DNA of 64,000 bases from Lytechinus pictus (Eukaryota > Echinodermata > Echinoidea > Temnopleuroida > Toxopneustidae): NCBI RefSeq assembly GCF_037042905.1, contig NC_087250.1, positions 969,501-1,033,500 on the forward strand. The letters run 5' to 3'. Made by a program: the position numbers and the translations under genes. Positions within the stretch are counted from its first letter, which is position 1. The number at the start of each line of letters is the position of its first letter. The notes under the pieces were generated by a model that saw only the letters and a list, made by a program, of their open reading frames with translations, did not search any database and had not been told where the DNA came from. Of the stretch, positions 35,411 through 46,317 are shown in pieces.

Positions 35411-38400
35411 CTACTCCTCATACCCTTCTGCCGGATATATTACAACAATCTTCGAAATCGGCCGCTTATAATCAGTACCTTTAGATTGTACTTTAACTGT
35501 TCGAACTTTCCCATCAGTCCCAGGATACACTTGGATAACTTTACCCAATGTCCACTTTCCTCGAACTGCATTAGGGTCAGAGAGTATAACCACGTCATCG
35601 ATTCGGACGTTCCTTCTGTCACTGTTCCATTTTCGTCGTGGCACCAGTAGTGGAAAGACGTCACGCATCCAACTCTTCCAGTACGCGTCGACGATTCGCT
35701 GGACAAACTCAAAGCGATGTCTCGGGTTCTTCGTCTCTCTGAAGGGTCCTTGAGGGACTGCGCTCGAAGATCTTCCAAGCAAAAGATCGTTTGGACACAG
35801 ATATGCTCCATCATCGGGATCATTCGGAGTTCTTCCGATAGGGCGCTGGTTGACGAGATTTGCGACCTCTTGGAGACATGTATGCAACTCAAAGGGTGTG
35901 ACCAGTTGATCCCCGACTGCTTTCTTCAAGGCGATCTTGCAACTTTTAACTAACGCTTCAGCACATCCATTGTGATGCGGTGCAGATGGAGTGGTGAACT
36001 TCCATGTCGTTCCTCTCTCGGCGCAGAAGTCCTTTAACTCCTCATAGCTCCAACCTCTCACCATCTCCCGTAACTCTCTTTCTGCCCCTACGAATTGTGT
36101 ACCGTTGTCACTTAGCAGTAATGCAGGCTGACCCCGCACAGCAAAGAATCTTCGTAGTACCTGCATGAACTCCATGGATGAGCAATCAACGGCCACTTCA
36201 AGATGTACCGCTCTTGTATTCAGGCAGGTGAAGAGGACCCCATAGTGCTTGGCGGTCTTGTTCCTTCCAACTTTGACTGATATCGGTCCAAAATAGTCGA
36301 CAGATGAGAAGTGAAACGGTGGTGTATATGGGGCAACTCTCTCATCTGGTAGATCAGACATGACTTGTGACTCAACCTGATGCTCCATGCGTCGGCAAAT
36401 CACACACCTATACTTTACAGTCTTAGCCAGTTTATGAATATTCAGGATCCAGTATTGACGTCGAACCTTCGCTGCAGTAGCTGCCACGCCTCCGTGTCCT
36501 AGCTGATGCATATGTCTCGTTATCAGCACTGATACCCAAGCTCCATGTGGCAGCAGAGCAGGGTGTTTGTGCTCATAAGAAATCAGAGCCTTGTCTAGTC
36601 GCCCTCCAACTCTGATAATTCCCTCGTTGTCTATAAAAGGGCTGAGAGTCTTGAATTCTCCACTCTGTACACGTTGATACAAGGAACTCTGGGCTTCCTT
36701 AATTAGAAAGTGTTCAGCTTTCTGCAACTGAGTTGTCGATAAGTTTCCATCTCCAAGATTGACATTAGACTTTGCCCGAAGTACAGCTTTGAGCTTGTCG
36801 ATGAACTTTAAAACATAAGCCGTTACTCGGATCAGTTTTTTCCAGCTGGAGAATCTCTTGACATCGATCACATCATTGTTCTTGACTGAGATATGATTAA
36901 CCCTTCGTCGTTCTGCTTCAATCTCAGTCTCTGCTTCTGGAATAGCCTTTTCTGACGGCCATTCCTCGTAAGATCTGTACAAGAACGCAGGTCCTTGTTT
37001 CCATCTTTCTGAGAGCTTCCTTACTGGCAGGCCCCTGGAGACGTCATCTGCTGGGTTCAGCTCTCCGGGAACATACTTCCATTGTGCAGGGTTGGTATAA
37101 CTTTGGATTTCTCCAATCCTTGCTGCGACGAATGGCTTAAATCTCCTACCCTCACTTCGAATCCAGGAGAGGGCAATCATGCTATCAGTCATGAAGATGA
37201 TCTTTTCAGGCTTCAGACTCAGTTCTTTCATCACTGTTGTGTAGACTCTTGAAGCCATTACTGCCGCCTGAAGTTCAAGTCTAGGCACAGTCATCTTTTT
37301 CAGGGGAGCAACTCGAGATTTGGCAACTACAAATCTAACAGCATATTTACCATTTTCCAGCTTCCACTGCAAATACACACAGACTCCAAATGCTACCTCA
37401 GATGCATCAGCAAATATGCACAGTGAAGGGTGACCAACAGCCATTGGTGGAGTCAGGCATCTCTCATATTTGATATCATTCAAGTCCTGCATCTCTTTCA
37501 TGAATGTCACCCACCACTCCTGTAGATCGGGAGGCAGAAGTTCATCCCAATCATATCCTCTTTGCCACAACTGCTGCATTCCAATCTTTGCACGAACTAG
37601 AAAGGGGGCAGCAAATCCTATCGGATCAAATATTCGTGCAATTCTACTCAGAATCTTCCTTTTGGTAAGTACACTCGATTCTTCTTTTCCATCATTAGGA
37701 AAACTGCTGACTGTGTCCTTCAGTTTGTAGAAGAACATATCTTGCTGGTTGTCCCATGCTATTCCCAGCACTTTGTCTTCCAAGGCGGCTTCGAGGATTT
37801 TTGTTTTACCTTCCTTCTTACTTTCTCCTCTCAAAGCTTCGTTGCTGGTCCAGCCTTTAACTTTAAAGCCACCTTCCAAAAGTACTTGATCAATTTCACT
37901 TGTCAGCTGCTCTGCTTCGCCTACATCTCTCACCGAGTCACATATGTCGTCCATGTAGACACTCTCCTTCAGTACCTGTGCTGCTTTCGGATATCTAGCC
38001 TCTGCTGCTTCTGCTGTCATCCTGAGTGCCAACTGGGCCATAGCTGGTGCTGGCTTGTCGCCAAATGTAACAACTTTCATAATGTAAACATCTGGCTTTT
38101 TATCAGTCTCCATATCTCGCCACAGGTACCGATGTACATTCATATCTCTCTCAGGAATTGAGACCCTGTGATACATCTTAGAAATGTCACCACAAAATCC
38201 TACTTCATTCATCCGGAATCTCAGCAATACTCCAAGCAGATCATTGAGAAGATCTGGACCCTTTAGCCAATAGTCATTTAAGCAATGACCCTGATATGAT
38301 GAAGACGAATTGAAGACGATGCGTACAGGGGTACTTCTCTTCTCAGGCCGGAGAACAGCGTGGTGGGAAATGTAGTGAACAGGACCCTCGTACTGAGCTA

Positions 38401-40552
38401 CTTCATTCTCTGTTAACTTTCGTGCAAATCCATTCTCTATCAGTTCCCTCATTTGTTTTCTATATGCATCTGCATGGTCTGGGTTTCGAGCTAGTCTTTT
38501 CTCAGTCGAACACAGTACCTTCTCTGCTTGTGCTCGATTGTTAGGAAGTAGGTTGGGATCCTTTCTCCATGGATAAGCAATCTCCCACTTGTTTCCAACC
38601 TTTCTACTAGACTCTCTGATAATCTGCTCCTCAACCTTCTCCTGCTTGCTCAAAGGGCTTGGCTCACAATGGCAGGAACTAGACTGCACCCCCATAGATT
38701 CTGAGCTCCAGAAATCGGTCAAGTCAATTGGGGATGTCAACTTCACATGCAGCACATTCATCCTATCATTCCTTCTTTTGGGAGCACCAAAGATGACCCA
38801 GCCCAGTGGGGATTTTCGGGCTACTAACTGTCCCTTCTCTCTCGTTTCACCAAGATGCATCTTTGGGTAGTCAATACCTATGAGAAGATGAACTGACCCA
38901 CTTCCTCTGCGTAGATCCTCAGACTTCAGATTAAACTGCTTGGAAACTTCATTCATCTTCACTTGTGCAATATTTTCACTGATACAGGGTAATGCCACTG
39001 CTGCTAAAGAATGAATGGCATTGGTAGAGAGGGACCTCACTTTTATCTGATACTGTTTGGTTTCCATCTGCTCTTGCTCTCCACCAACCTTAGTGATTGT
39101 GATATTTATGTTGCTTCCCTTCAGATTCATCTCCTTAGCAACAGACATCTTGATGAGGCTTACTTGAGCTCCAGAGTCTAAGAGCACATTTCCCTTACAG
39201 ACTGCTCCTTGTTGCCCCAGGATCTCCGCTGTAACTACGGGTAACAGTGCCTCAGAGTTGCCCGCAAAGGCGACATCTACATTTCCACCTCGGACCTCTG
39301 TTGAAGCATGAAGGAGGGGGTGGTGGAAGTACTTGCATGGTTCTCCGGCAGTAGTTTCACTACATCGACGTTTCCGTTTACAGTTTGACATTCTGTGATC
39401 CTTACCAGCCTTCTTTAGACAGCTAAAACAGGCATGATGATCCTTGAGTAGCTTCAGTCTCTCGGATTGTGACATGGCTAAAAACTTACGACACTGATCA
39501 AGCCAATGTGATGATGTTTCACAGAGCCAGCATTTGTGAAATAACCTCTGGAATTTGTTTTCCTGGCTGGCTACTGTCTTCCCGACTAGATGTACACCAC
39601 TTGACTTCGAATCACTTCGGACTGGGGCCGAAGCTCTCATCCTTGACTTCAGTTCAACTGTAAGCCATGTCAGAAACATTTCAAAGCTTGCCTTGCCACT
39701 TGCCTCTTGATGCCTAAACCACACCAGTCGGTCTTCCGGGCTTAGCTTCCTTTCCATTATGGCAAGCATATGGCTATTGTTCAAATTTCCTGGCTGGTTG
39801 ATTTCCATGAGGGTATTGTAACTCCTCCGAACGAGATGCACAAACTCACAAAATCTTTCATCTTCTCCGCTTTTGAGTGGTTTGACTTTTGAGATGTCAT
39901 TGATTATAGCGTCGGCAACAAAGCGCTCATCTCCATATATCATGTCCAACTGTTCCCATGCTGCTTGGTAGTTATGCCCAATTCCTTTAATCAACTGCAA
40001 GGGTTTGCTCTGTAAACATGACCTCAGAATCATTAGGGCATCTCTATCCTCATACTGTCTGCCAACAGCATGTAAAAAATCTGCCTTGAAAATGCAGTAA
40101 TCACGGATGTTGCCATCAAAGGTGGGAAGTTTAGGCCTTTCCATCCTATAAACAGATCCTGACATTCTCCTTCCTGCTTCAGGAGGCTGATTTGTCTGTC
40201 TTGGTGACTGATCTTGCTGTTCATCTGCTGATAAAGTTGTTTCCATACTCTGATGGCTTGTCGATGCTCTAAGATGATGCTCTTGGAGCTGCTGTGCTTC
40301 TCTGTGGCTCTCATTATCTTTGCAATAGTCTCTTTCAAGGATCTGCAGCTTCAAAAATGAATTGTGGCACTCTTCCATCCACAACTCTTCTCTTTCAAAT
40401 TCCTCGTCATCCTCTAGCACTTCCGAATAACTGTCATGCTTATTTTGTAAATCCTCAAAAGCACCAGCATACTGTGCAAACGATTCCTGAACTTCTGGAA
40501 CAGGTCGCTCTCCATCGATCAAGCTCTGAAGGGCCTTTCCAAACCTGGACAA
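35411..40552 (-). CDS. BEL/Pao Gag-Pol polyprotein (intact open frame)
   Basis: One uninterrupted frame of 1713 codons. Approximate residue positions: Gag DUF1759-type region 138-300; zinc-knuckle-like CWLCETSSHWLDQC (341-354) and CFSCLKKAGKDHRMSNC (375-391); aspartic protease LLDSGAQVSLI (457-467); reverse transcriptase with FCGDISKMYHRV (786-797) and the YMDD box (866-869); RNase H FADASEVAFG (about 1047) and FMTDS; integrase HHCC zinc finger ending CVICRR (about 1380), then core VDYFG, DNGTQF and the Glu in CAEALVK; C-terminal DUF5641-type region. All catalytic residues are present, so it may be an active or very young copy. The frame opens at TTG (40552). A leader ATG at 40610 lies one frame off, so the Gag start is either non-AUG or lost to a 1-nt shift. 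Confidence 0.95.
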   Translation of the reverse strand: MSRFGKALQSLIDGERPVPEVQESFAQYAGAFEDLQNKHDSYSEVLEDDEEFEREELWMEECHNSFLKLQILERDYCKDNESHREAQQLQEHHLRASTSHQSMETTLSADEQQDQSPRQTNQPPEAGRRMSGSVYRMERPKLPTFDGNIRDYCIFKADFLHAVGRQYEDRDALMILRSCLQSKPLQLIKGIGHNYQAAWEQLDMIYGDERFVADAIINDISKVKPLKSGEDERFCEFVHLVRRSYNTLMEINQPGNLNNSHMLAIMERKLSPEDRLVWFRHQEASGKASFEMFLTWLTVELKSRMRASAPVRSDSKSSGVHLVGKTVASQENKFQRLFHKCWLCETSSHWLDQCRKFLAMSQSERLKLLKDHHACFSCLKKAGKDHRMSNCKRKRRCSETTAGEPCKYFHHPLLHASTEVRGGNVDVAFAGNSEALLPVVTAEILGQQGAVCKGNVLLDSGAQVSLIKMSVAKEMNLKGSNINITITKVGGEQEQMETKQYQIKVRSLSTNAIHSLAAVALPCISENIAQVKMNEVSKQFNLKSEDLRRGSGSVHLLIGIDYPKMHLGETREKGQLVARKSPLGWVIFGAPKRRNDRMNVLHVKLTSPIDLTDFWSSESMGVQSSSCHCEPSPLSKQEKVEEQIIRESSRKVGNKWEIAYPWRKDPNLLPNNRAQAEKVLCSTEKRLARNPDHADAYRKQMRELIENGFARKLTENEVAQYEGPVHYISHHAVLRPEKRSTPVRIVFNSSSSYQGHCLNDYWLKGPDLLNDLLGVLLRFRMNEVGFCGDISKMYHRVSIPERDMNVHRYLWRDMETDKKPDVYIMKVVTFGDKPAPAMAQLALRMTAEAAEARYPKAAQVLKESVYMDDICDSVRDVGEAEQLTSEIDQVLLEGGFKVKGWTSNEALRGESKKEGKTKILEAALEDKVLGIAWDNQQDMFFYKLKDTVSSFPNDGKEESSVLTKRKILSRIARIFDPIGFAAPFLVRAKIGMQQLWQRGYDWDELLPPDLQEWWVTFMKEMQDLNDIKYERCLTPPMAVGHPSLCIFADASEVAFGVCVYLQWKLENGKYAVRFVVAKSRVAPLKKMTVPRLELQAAVMASRVYTTVMKELSLKPEKIIFMTDSMIALSWIRSEGRRFKPFVAARIGEIQSYTNPAQWKYVPGELNPADDVSRGLPVRKLSERWKQGPAFLYRSYEEWPSEKAIPEAETEIEAERRRVNHISVKNNDVIDVKRFSSWKKLIRVTAYVLKFIDKLKAVLRAKSNVNLGDGNLSTTQLQKAEHFLIKEAQSSLYQRVQSGEFKTLSPFIDNEGIIRVGGRLDKALISYEHKHPALLPHGAWVSVLITRHMHQLGHGGVAATAAKVRRQYWILNIHKLAKTVKYRCVICRRMEHQVESQVMSDLPDERVAPYTPPFHFSSVDYFGPISVKVGRNKTAKHYGVLFTCLNTRAVHLEVAVDCSSMEFMQVLRRFFAVRGQPALLLSDNGTQFVGAERELREMVRGWSYEELKDFCAERGTTWKFTTPSAPHHNGCAEALVKSCKIALKKAVGDQLVTPFELHTCLQEVANLVNQRPIGRTPNDPDDGAYLCPNDLLLGRSSSAVPQGPFRETKNPRHRFEFVQRIVDAYWKSWMRDVFPLLVPRRKWNSDRRNVRIDDVVILSDPNAVRGKWTLGKVIQVYPGTDGKVRTVKVQSKGTDYKRPISKIVVIYPAEGYEE

Positions 40553-40713
40553 CTTGGCTTTTGCCCCTCTCCGCTGCAGGCGCAGATTTCTTAACCTTCT
40601 CGGCTGACATATTTCTTAAAGACTTCTGATCCCTGATGTAAAGAGTCGTCAGATCCAGACAGCAGACTACTTGTGGTGACCATCAGACCTCTTCCCAGAT
40701 GAAAGAAATTGAA
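40553..40713 (-). other. BEL/Pao 5' leader and truncated upstream end
   Basis: On the minus strand this is the untranslated leader just upstream of gag. It is cut at 40713 where the inverted gag fragment starts. No 5' LTR or primer-binding site adjoins it, although both should in an intact minus-strand element. Confidence 0.75.
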
Positions 40714-42456
40714 TTGCACAGTATGCTGGTGCTTTTGAGGATTTACAAAATAAGCATGACAGTTATTCGGAAGTGCTAGAGGATGACGAGGAATTTGAAA
40801 GAGAAGAGTTGTGGATGGAAGAGTGCCACAATTCATTTTTGAAGCTGCAGATCCTTGAAAGAGACTATTGCAAAGATAATGAGAGCCACAGAGAAGCACA
40901 GCAGCTCCAAGAGCATCATCTTAGAGCATCGACAAGCCATCAGAGTATGGAAACAACTTTATCAGCAGATGAACAGCAAGATCAGTCACCAAGACAGACA
41001 AATCAGCCTCCTGAAGCAGGAAGGAGAATGTCAGGATCTGTTTATAGGATGGAAAGGCCTAAACTTCCCACCTTTGATGGCAACATCCGTGATTACTGCA
41101 TTTTCAAGGCAGATTTTTTACATGCTGTTGGCAGACAGTATGAGGATAGAGATGCCCTAATGATTCTGAGGTCATGTTTACAGAGCAAACCCTTGCAGTT
41201 GATTAAAGGAATTGGGCATAACTACCAAGCAGCATGGGAACAGTTGGACATGATATATGGAGATGAGCGCTTTGTTGCCGACGCTATAATCAATGACATC
41301 TCAAAAGTCAAACCACTCAAAAGCGGAGAAGATGAAAGATTTTGTGAGTTTGTGCATCTCGTTCGGAGGAGTTACAATACCCTCATGGAAATCAACCAGC
41401 CAGGAAATTTGAACAATAGCCATATGCTTGCCATAATGGAAAGGAAGCTAAGCCCGGAAGACCGACTGGTGTGGTTTAGGCATCAAGAGGCAAGTGGCAA
41501 GGCAAGCTTTGAAATGTTTCTGACATGGCTTACAGTTGAACTGAAGTCAAGGATGAGAGCTTCGGCCCCAGTCCGAAGTGATTCGAAGTCAAGTGGTGTA
41601 CATCTAGTCGGGAAGACAGTAGCCAGCCAGGAAAACAAATTCCAGAGGTTATTTCACAAATGCTGGCTCTGTGAAACATCATCACATTGGCTTGATCAGT
41701 GTCGTAAGTTTTTAGCCATGTCACAATCCGAGAGACTGAAGCTACTCAAGGATCATCATGCCTGTTTTAGCTGTCTAAAGAAGGCTGGTAAGGATCACAG
41801 AATGTCAAACTGTAAACGGAAACGTCGATGTAGTGAAACTACTGCCGGAGAACCATGCAAGTACTTCCACCACCCCCTCCTTCATGCTTCAACAGAGGTC
41901 CGAGGTGGAAATGTAGATGTCGCCTTTGCGGGCAACTCTGAGGCACTGTTACCCGTAGTTACAGCGGAGATCCTGGGGCAACAAGGAGCAGTCTGTAAGG
42001 GAAATGTGCTCTTAGACTCTGGAGCTCAAGTAAGCCTCATCAAGATGTCTGTTGCTAAGGAGATGAATCTGAAGGGAAGCAACATAAATATCACAATCAC
42101 TAAGGTTGGTGGAGAGCAAGAGCAGATGGAAACCAAACAGTATCAGATAAAAGTGAGGTCCCTCTCTACCAATGCCATTCATTCTTTAGCAGCAGTGGCA
42201 TTACCCTGTATCAGTGAAAATATTGCACAAGTGAAGATGAATGAAGTTTCCAAGCAGTTTAATCTGAAGTCTGAGGATCTACGCAGAGGAAGTGGGTCAG
42301 TTCATCTTCTCATAGGTATTGACTACCCAAAGATGCATCTTGGTGAAACGAGAGAGAAGGGACAGTTAGTAGCCCGAAAATCCCCACTGGGCTGGGTCAT
42401 CTTTGGTGCTCCCAAAAGAAGGAATGATAGGATGAATGTGCTGCATGTGAAGTTGA
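40714..42456 (+). pseudogene. Inverted gag-protease fragment of the same BEL/Pao element
   Basis: The exact mirror of 38737-40479 (base n pairs with 81193-n), covering polyprotein residues about 25-605 on the plus strand. That is Gag, the zinc knuckles and the protease. It lacks the start and stops at 42456 where minisatellite sequence takes over and supplies a chance stop. Its translation matches the full-length copy throughout the shared part. Confidence 0.93.
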
Positions 42457-43161
42457 AGGGGAGGGGAGTGTATACAATAGAGAATGAGAGGGGAGGGGAG
42501 TGTATACAATAGAGAATGAGAGGGGAGGGGAGTGTATACAATAGAGAATGAGAGGGGAGGGGAGTGTATACAATAGAGAATGAGAGGGGAGGGGAGTGTA
42601 TACAATAGAGAATGAGAGGGGAGGGGAGTGTATACAATAGAGAATGAGAGGGGAGGGGAGTGTATACAATAGAGAATGAGAGGGGAGGGGAGTGTATACA
42701 ATAGAGAATGAGAGGGGAGGGGAGTGTATACAATAGAGAATGAGAGGGGAGGGGAGTGTATACAATAGAGAATGAGAGGGGAGGGGAGTGTATACAATAG
42801 AGAATGAGAGGGGAGGGGAGTGTATACAATAGAGAATGAGAGGGGAGGGGAGTGTATACAATAGAGAATGAGAGGGGAGGGGAGTGTATACAATAGAGAA
42901 TGAGAGGGGAGGGGAGTGTATACAATAGAGAATGAGAGGGGAGGGGAGTGTATACAATAGAGAATGAGAGGGGAGGGGAGTGTATACAATAGAGAATGAG
43001 AGGGGAGGGGAGTGTATACAATAGAGAATGAGAGGGGAGGGGAGTGTATACAATAGAGAATGAGAGGGGAGGGGAGTGTATACAATAGAGAATGAGAGGG
43101 GAGGGGAGTGTATACAATAGAGAATGAGAGGGAAGGGGAGTGTATACAATAGAGAATGAGA
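42457..43161. repeat. 32-bp G-rich minisatellite, right arm (about 22 units)
   Basis: The same unit as at 29985-32136, resuming at unit position 10. Units are nearly all 32 bp and highly uniform. It ends in degenerate GAGAATGAGAAGAAAAC. Confidence 0.95.
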
Positions 43162-44897
43162 AGAAAACAGTGCAGAATGTGGGCCAGAGATGAGAGAGAG
43201 AAAAAATTAATACTGAGAACACAGTTATGTTCAAATGGGAGCTGAAATATTGAAATTTGAAAAGAGATTGAGTAAAAGAGGGATCATTAATAAATGTAAG
43301 TTTGAGATAAGGCACAATATAAGGGGTGAAGCTTTGTTAAAATATCAAAAAGTCACACGATGTAAAAAGGAACAGTATATGTTTGTTATATTATGACTTG
43401 ATGTGATGAAACAACTTATAGCAAAGATATTACCTCCTCTCATCTCATTCTCTTCTTTTGAATTTTCTACACCTCCCTCTCTTAAGATCCAAGCCCCTTT
43501 ATTTCCTAACTAATCTATACCTTTTATTTCCTTCAAAAGGAAAAAAAAAGAAAAGTAATAATGGTGGGCTGTCAAAAACCTCAAAGTTTCAAAGATAGCT
43601 TAGAATTTGGTTTTTAGATTTATGACATAGTAAACAACATCCTTTTGCATTATCCTTATGGTGATAAAAGGCTGCTAACAGCTTTTCGTAAGCTGTTTTC
43701 AAAACTTTTCAATTTTACGGCAAATCAAAATCATGTAGATCATACGTGTAAATTGTATTGCACATGGAATATATTGTTTTCAATAAACTTTCCTGAAACA
43801 TGCTGGGATAAGAAGTCACGCAGTAAAAAAAAAAAAAGAATCTTTTGCTTTGAGTTATCCATGGAATTTCAAAATACATTATACTCATACCCAATGAGAG
43901 AAACACAACAGTATTATTTATTCTTAATTTATTGAACATTTGGAGACAAAAATTAAAAAATGAATGTCAAACACATGTTGTAATATCCATTTCTACAAAA
44001 CGTTAATTATCTTGAATATGAAGTCATATAGTTCCCTGTGACATACAATCAATTGAGTGTATCGGTACTTCTATGGCAATGCATGTAAGAAAAGTTACAG
44101 TCAATTGCAACATTAATCATATCTTTTTATGTTACACCCCCCACCCACTAGACTTGAATAACCCCTTTTCAAATAGGCATGCATGTACAAACCATCAGAA
44201 ACATTTCAAATATACAAAACAAAATAAAGAGATTAGAATTACATAGGAATCAATAGCAAAACGGCATTGGTTAACTATATAAGAATGCAATCTATACATG
44301 CATGGATCCAGAGTTTGAATTTACAAAACGGGGTGTAAATTGGCACAAAAATTTTACAAACAAAAAATGTTTGAAAAAGTATTTAAAAAGATAATCGCTC
44401 CCAAATGAAAGCATTTTACAGGGACCGTCCTCTTTTTGCAGGGTAGGTGCCCACCTTCTGTGCAAACCTGGATCAGCACAAAAAATAATTACTATTGATT
44501 TATCACAAAGGAATAGAAAATTAGAAAAATAAACAAATGTACTATGAAATGAAATAAATTAACGTGACTAATATTCAAACTAAACATCAAAATAAATTTC
44601 ATGAAATGTGCCAGCTGTCAATACTCTAATTGCCAGTCAGCTATGACCTAGTGAAATTCAATTTTGTGATCGTCTGATTTAAAAGGACACACAACACAAC
44701 AACTGAAGGAAGCACTGAATTTACTACAAGATAAGATGAAATAATACCAACAGTCTTTTCACAAAGCTGTTTATATGACTTAACACAGAACCGCTGTCCC
44801 ATTGTTGTGCTAAATTGAGATTCTCAAATTCTTAACATGATGTGAGTGCTCTTCCTATAGCTCTAATCAAACCTTTAACATGCAGATTCAGATGCTT
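43162..44897. other. No gene recognised
   Basis: AT-rich sequence between the minisatellite and the TMED5-like gene. No supported exon. It may include distal 3' UTR of the minus-strand gene. Confidence 0.35.
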
Positions 44898-45010
44898 TTT
44901 AAAGGACAAGTCCAACCCAACAAAAAGTTGAATTGAATAAAAAGAGAAAAATCCAACAAGCGTAATACCGAAAATTTCATCAAAGTCGGACTGATGTGGA
45001 CTTGACCTTA
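44898..45010. repeat. Short palindromic MITE copy
   Basis: It starts AAAGGACAAGTCCAACCCAA and ends TGATGTGGACTTGACCTT, the same arm family as at 6686 and 7670. It is an internally deleted copy of about 113 bp. Confidence 0.65.
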
Positions 45011-45715
45011 AAAGAGAAATCAAATCTTCATCGGTCTGATTTTGATTTTATTTGAAGGGAATCAAAGAATTCTCCATTCATTTGTAAACAGCTTTATGAA
45101 ACACCATCAAGATCAGAATGACTACAGAATCAATGATACTCACTGTTAATAACAAAGACACTACAAGGAAAAGACTGACGGTGGATGGAACGCTTGGGAA
45201 GAGCGCCCGACAGCGTTCGGTAGGTATGTACATTTGCGTATCGTCATTTTGGGTTGTGTATAAACATATGGGGGAAATGGTAGAGGGGTGAAGAGGTGAT
45301 TTTGACATTTTAAGGCATTTTTCTTTAAAAACGCTAACAAAATTAAAAGGCATACATGTATATCTCAGAGATTTCTTGGAAAGAGGAAGTAGAATTTTCT
45401 AAATTCGCCGCCCCTGTGCCCTCTCCCTCATACCTTCTATCATTTTCCCTATAGATACGGTCTATGCACAACCTGCACGCCAATTACCCAAGTTTGATGC
45501 CCTTCCCCATGAATGAAATAGAGCATTTAAAAAAAATCACCAAAGTGCCCCATCTTCCCCTTATAGTGTCTTTGATTTGAATACCATCTCTATCATCATG
45601 TATCTTAGCAGGAATCCTATTCAGCATCTTTCACACTATCATTCACCATTGATTTGTATAGGCCTATATGCTGAAAATTAGCCAGAAAAGGGCACTGAGT
45701 TCTTCATCAAACAGT

Positions 45716-46317
45716 TACAGGGGAATCCAACCCAAATAAAAACTTGTTTTTATAAGAAAGAGAAAACTCAGACAAGTTGATAGGTAAAAGTTTGAACAAT
45801 ATTGGACAAACAACAAGAAAGTTATGAATTTTTAAAAGTTGTAAATATTGGTAATCACTATACCCATGGAGACTTCAAATTGGTCGCATATGGGATGTCA
45901 TAGTGATGTAAGGCAAGGACTACTCTTCTATGTACTCCAATACATATTATGGCTAAAATGTCATTTATCCCAAAAGTTTTATTTCAAATTATAGTTTTCT
46001 TTCATGAGAACATAAAACAATATACTACCTAGGTTATATGTAGATTACTGCCCCAAGGGAATAGGTACTTAGGAGAAAACCACAAATCCCTGATAATAAA
46101 GTACATGGCCTATGGGAAAGTTGTCCTTGCCCCTTGTCATAATTTACTTACCCAGTTGCCAATTTGAAATCTACATACTATTAGTGATCTCAATTTTAAA
46201 GCAGCTATAACTTTCTTATTGCTTGTCCGAGTTCTTTCAAACTTTCACCATTCTGTTTAATTTATTTTTCTCCTTCCCAACACAACATTTTATGGCCAAG
46301 GCTGGATTCCCCTTTAA
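45716..46317. mobile_element. Palindromic MITE of about 600 bp
   Basis: The ends are AGGGGAATCCAACCCAAAT and, inverted, AAAGGGGAATCCAGCC. Inner arms are mirrored around ACAAGAAAGTTATGAATTTT with CTATAACTTTCTTATTGCTT, and around GGAGACTTCAAATTGGTCGC with GCCAATTTGAAATCT. Confidence 0.7.

Larger units (their letters stand above)
32137..42456. mobile_element. Rearranged BEL/Pao LTR retrotransposon insertion
   Basis: Order along the plus strand: LTR(+) 32137-33606; complement of tRNA-Lys 33607-33680; LTR(-) 33679-35144; polypurine tract; intact gag-pol on the minus strand 35411-40552; leader; inverted gag fragment (+) 40714-42456; then minisatellite again. The left boundary is an exact LTR TG end against target DNA. 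Target-unit positions 10-19 (AGGGGAGGGG) occur on both sides, so a target duplication is possible but blurred by the repeat. Two palindromes without net indels (coordinate sums 67281 and 81193) imply very recent formation. Confidence 0.9.

Noticed and set aside
42323-43315. Minus-strand frames of 239-330 residues over the right minisatellite
   Set aside because: The same 32-bp repeat artefact, partly fused to antisense gag.
45078-45353. Minus frame with a hydrophobic stretch, a possible small membrane protein
   Set aside because: No splice, start-context or family support; it lies in repeat-rich sequence beyond the TMED5 stop codon.
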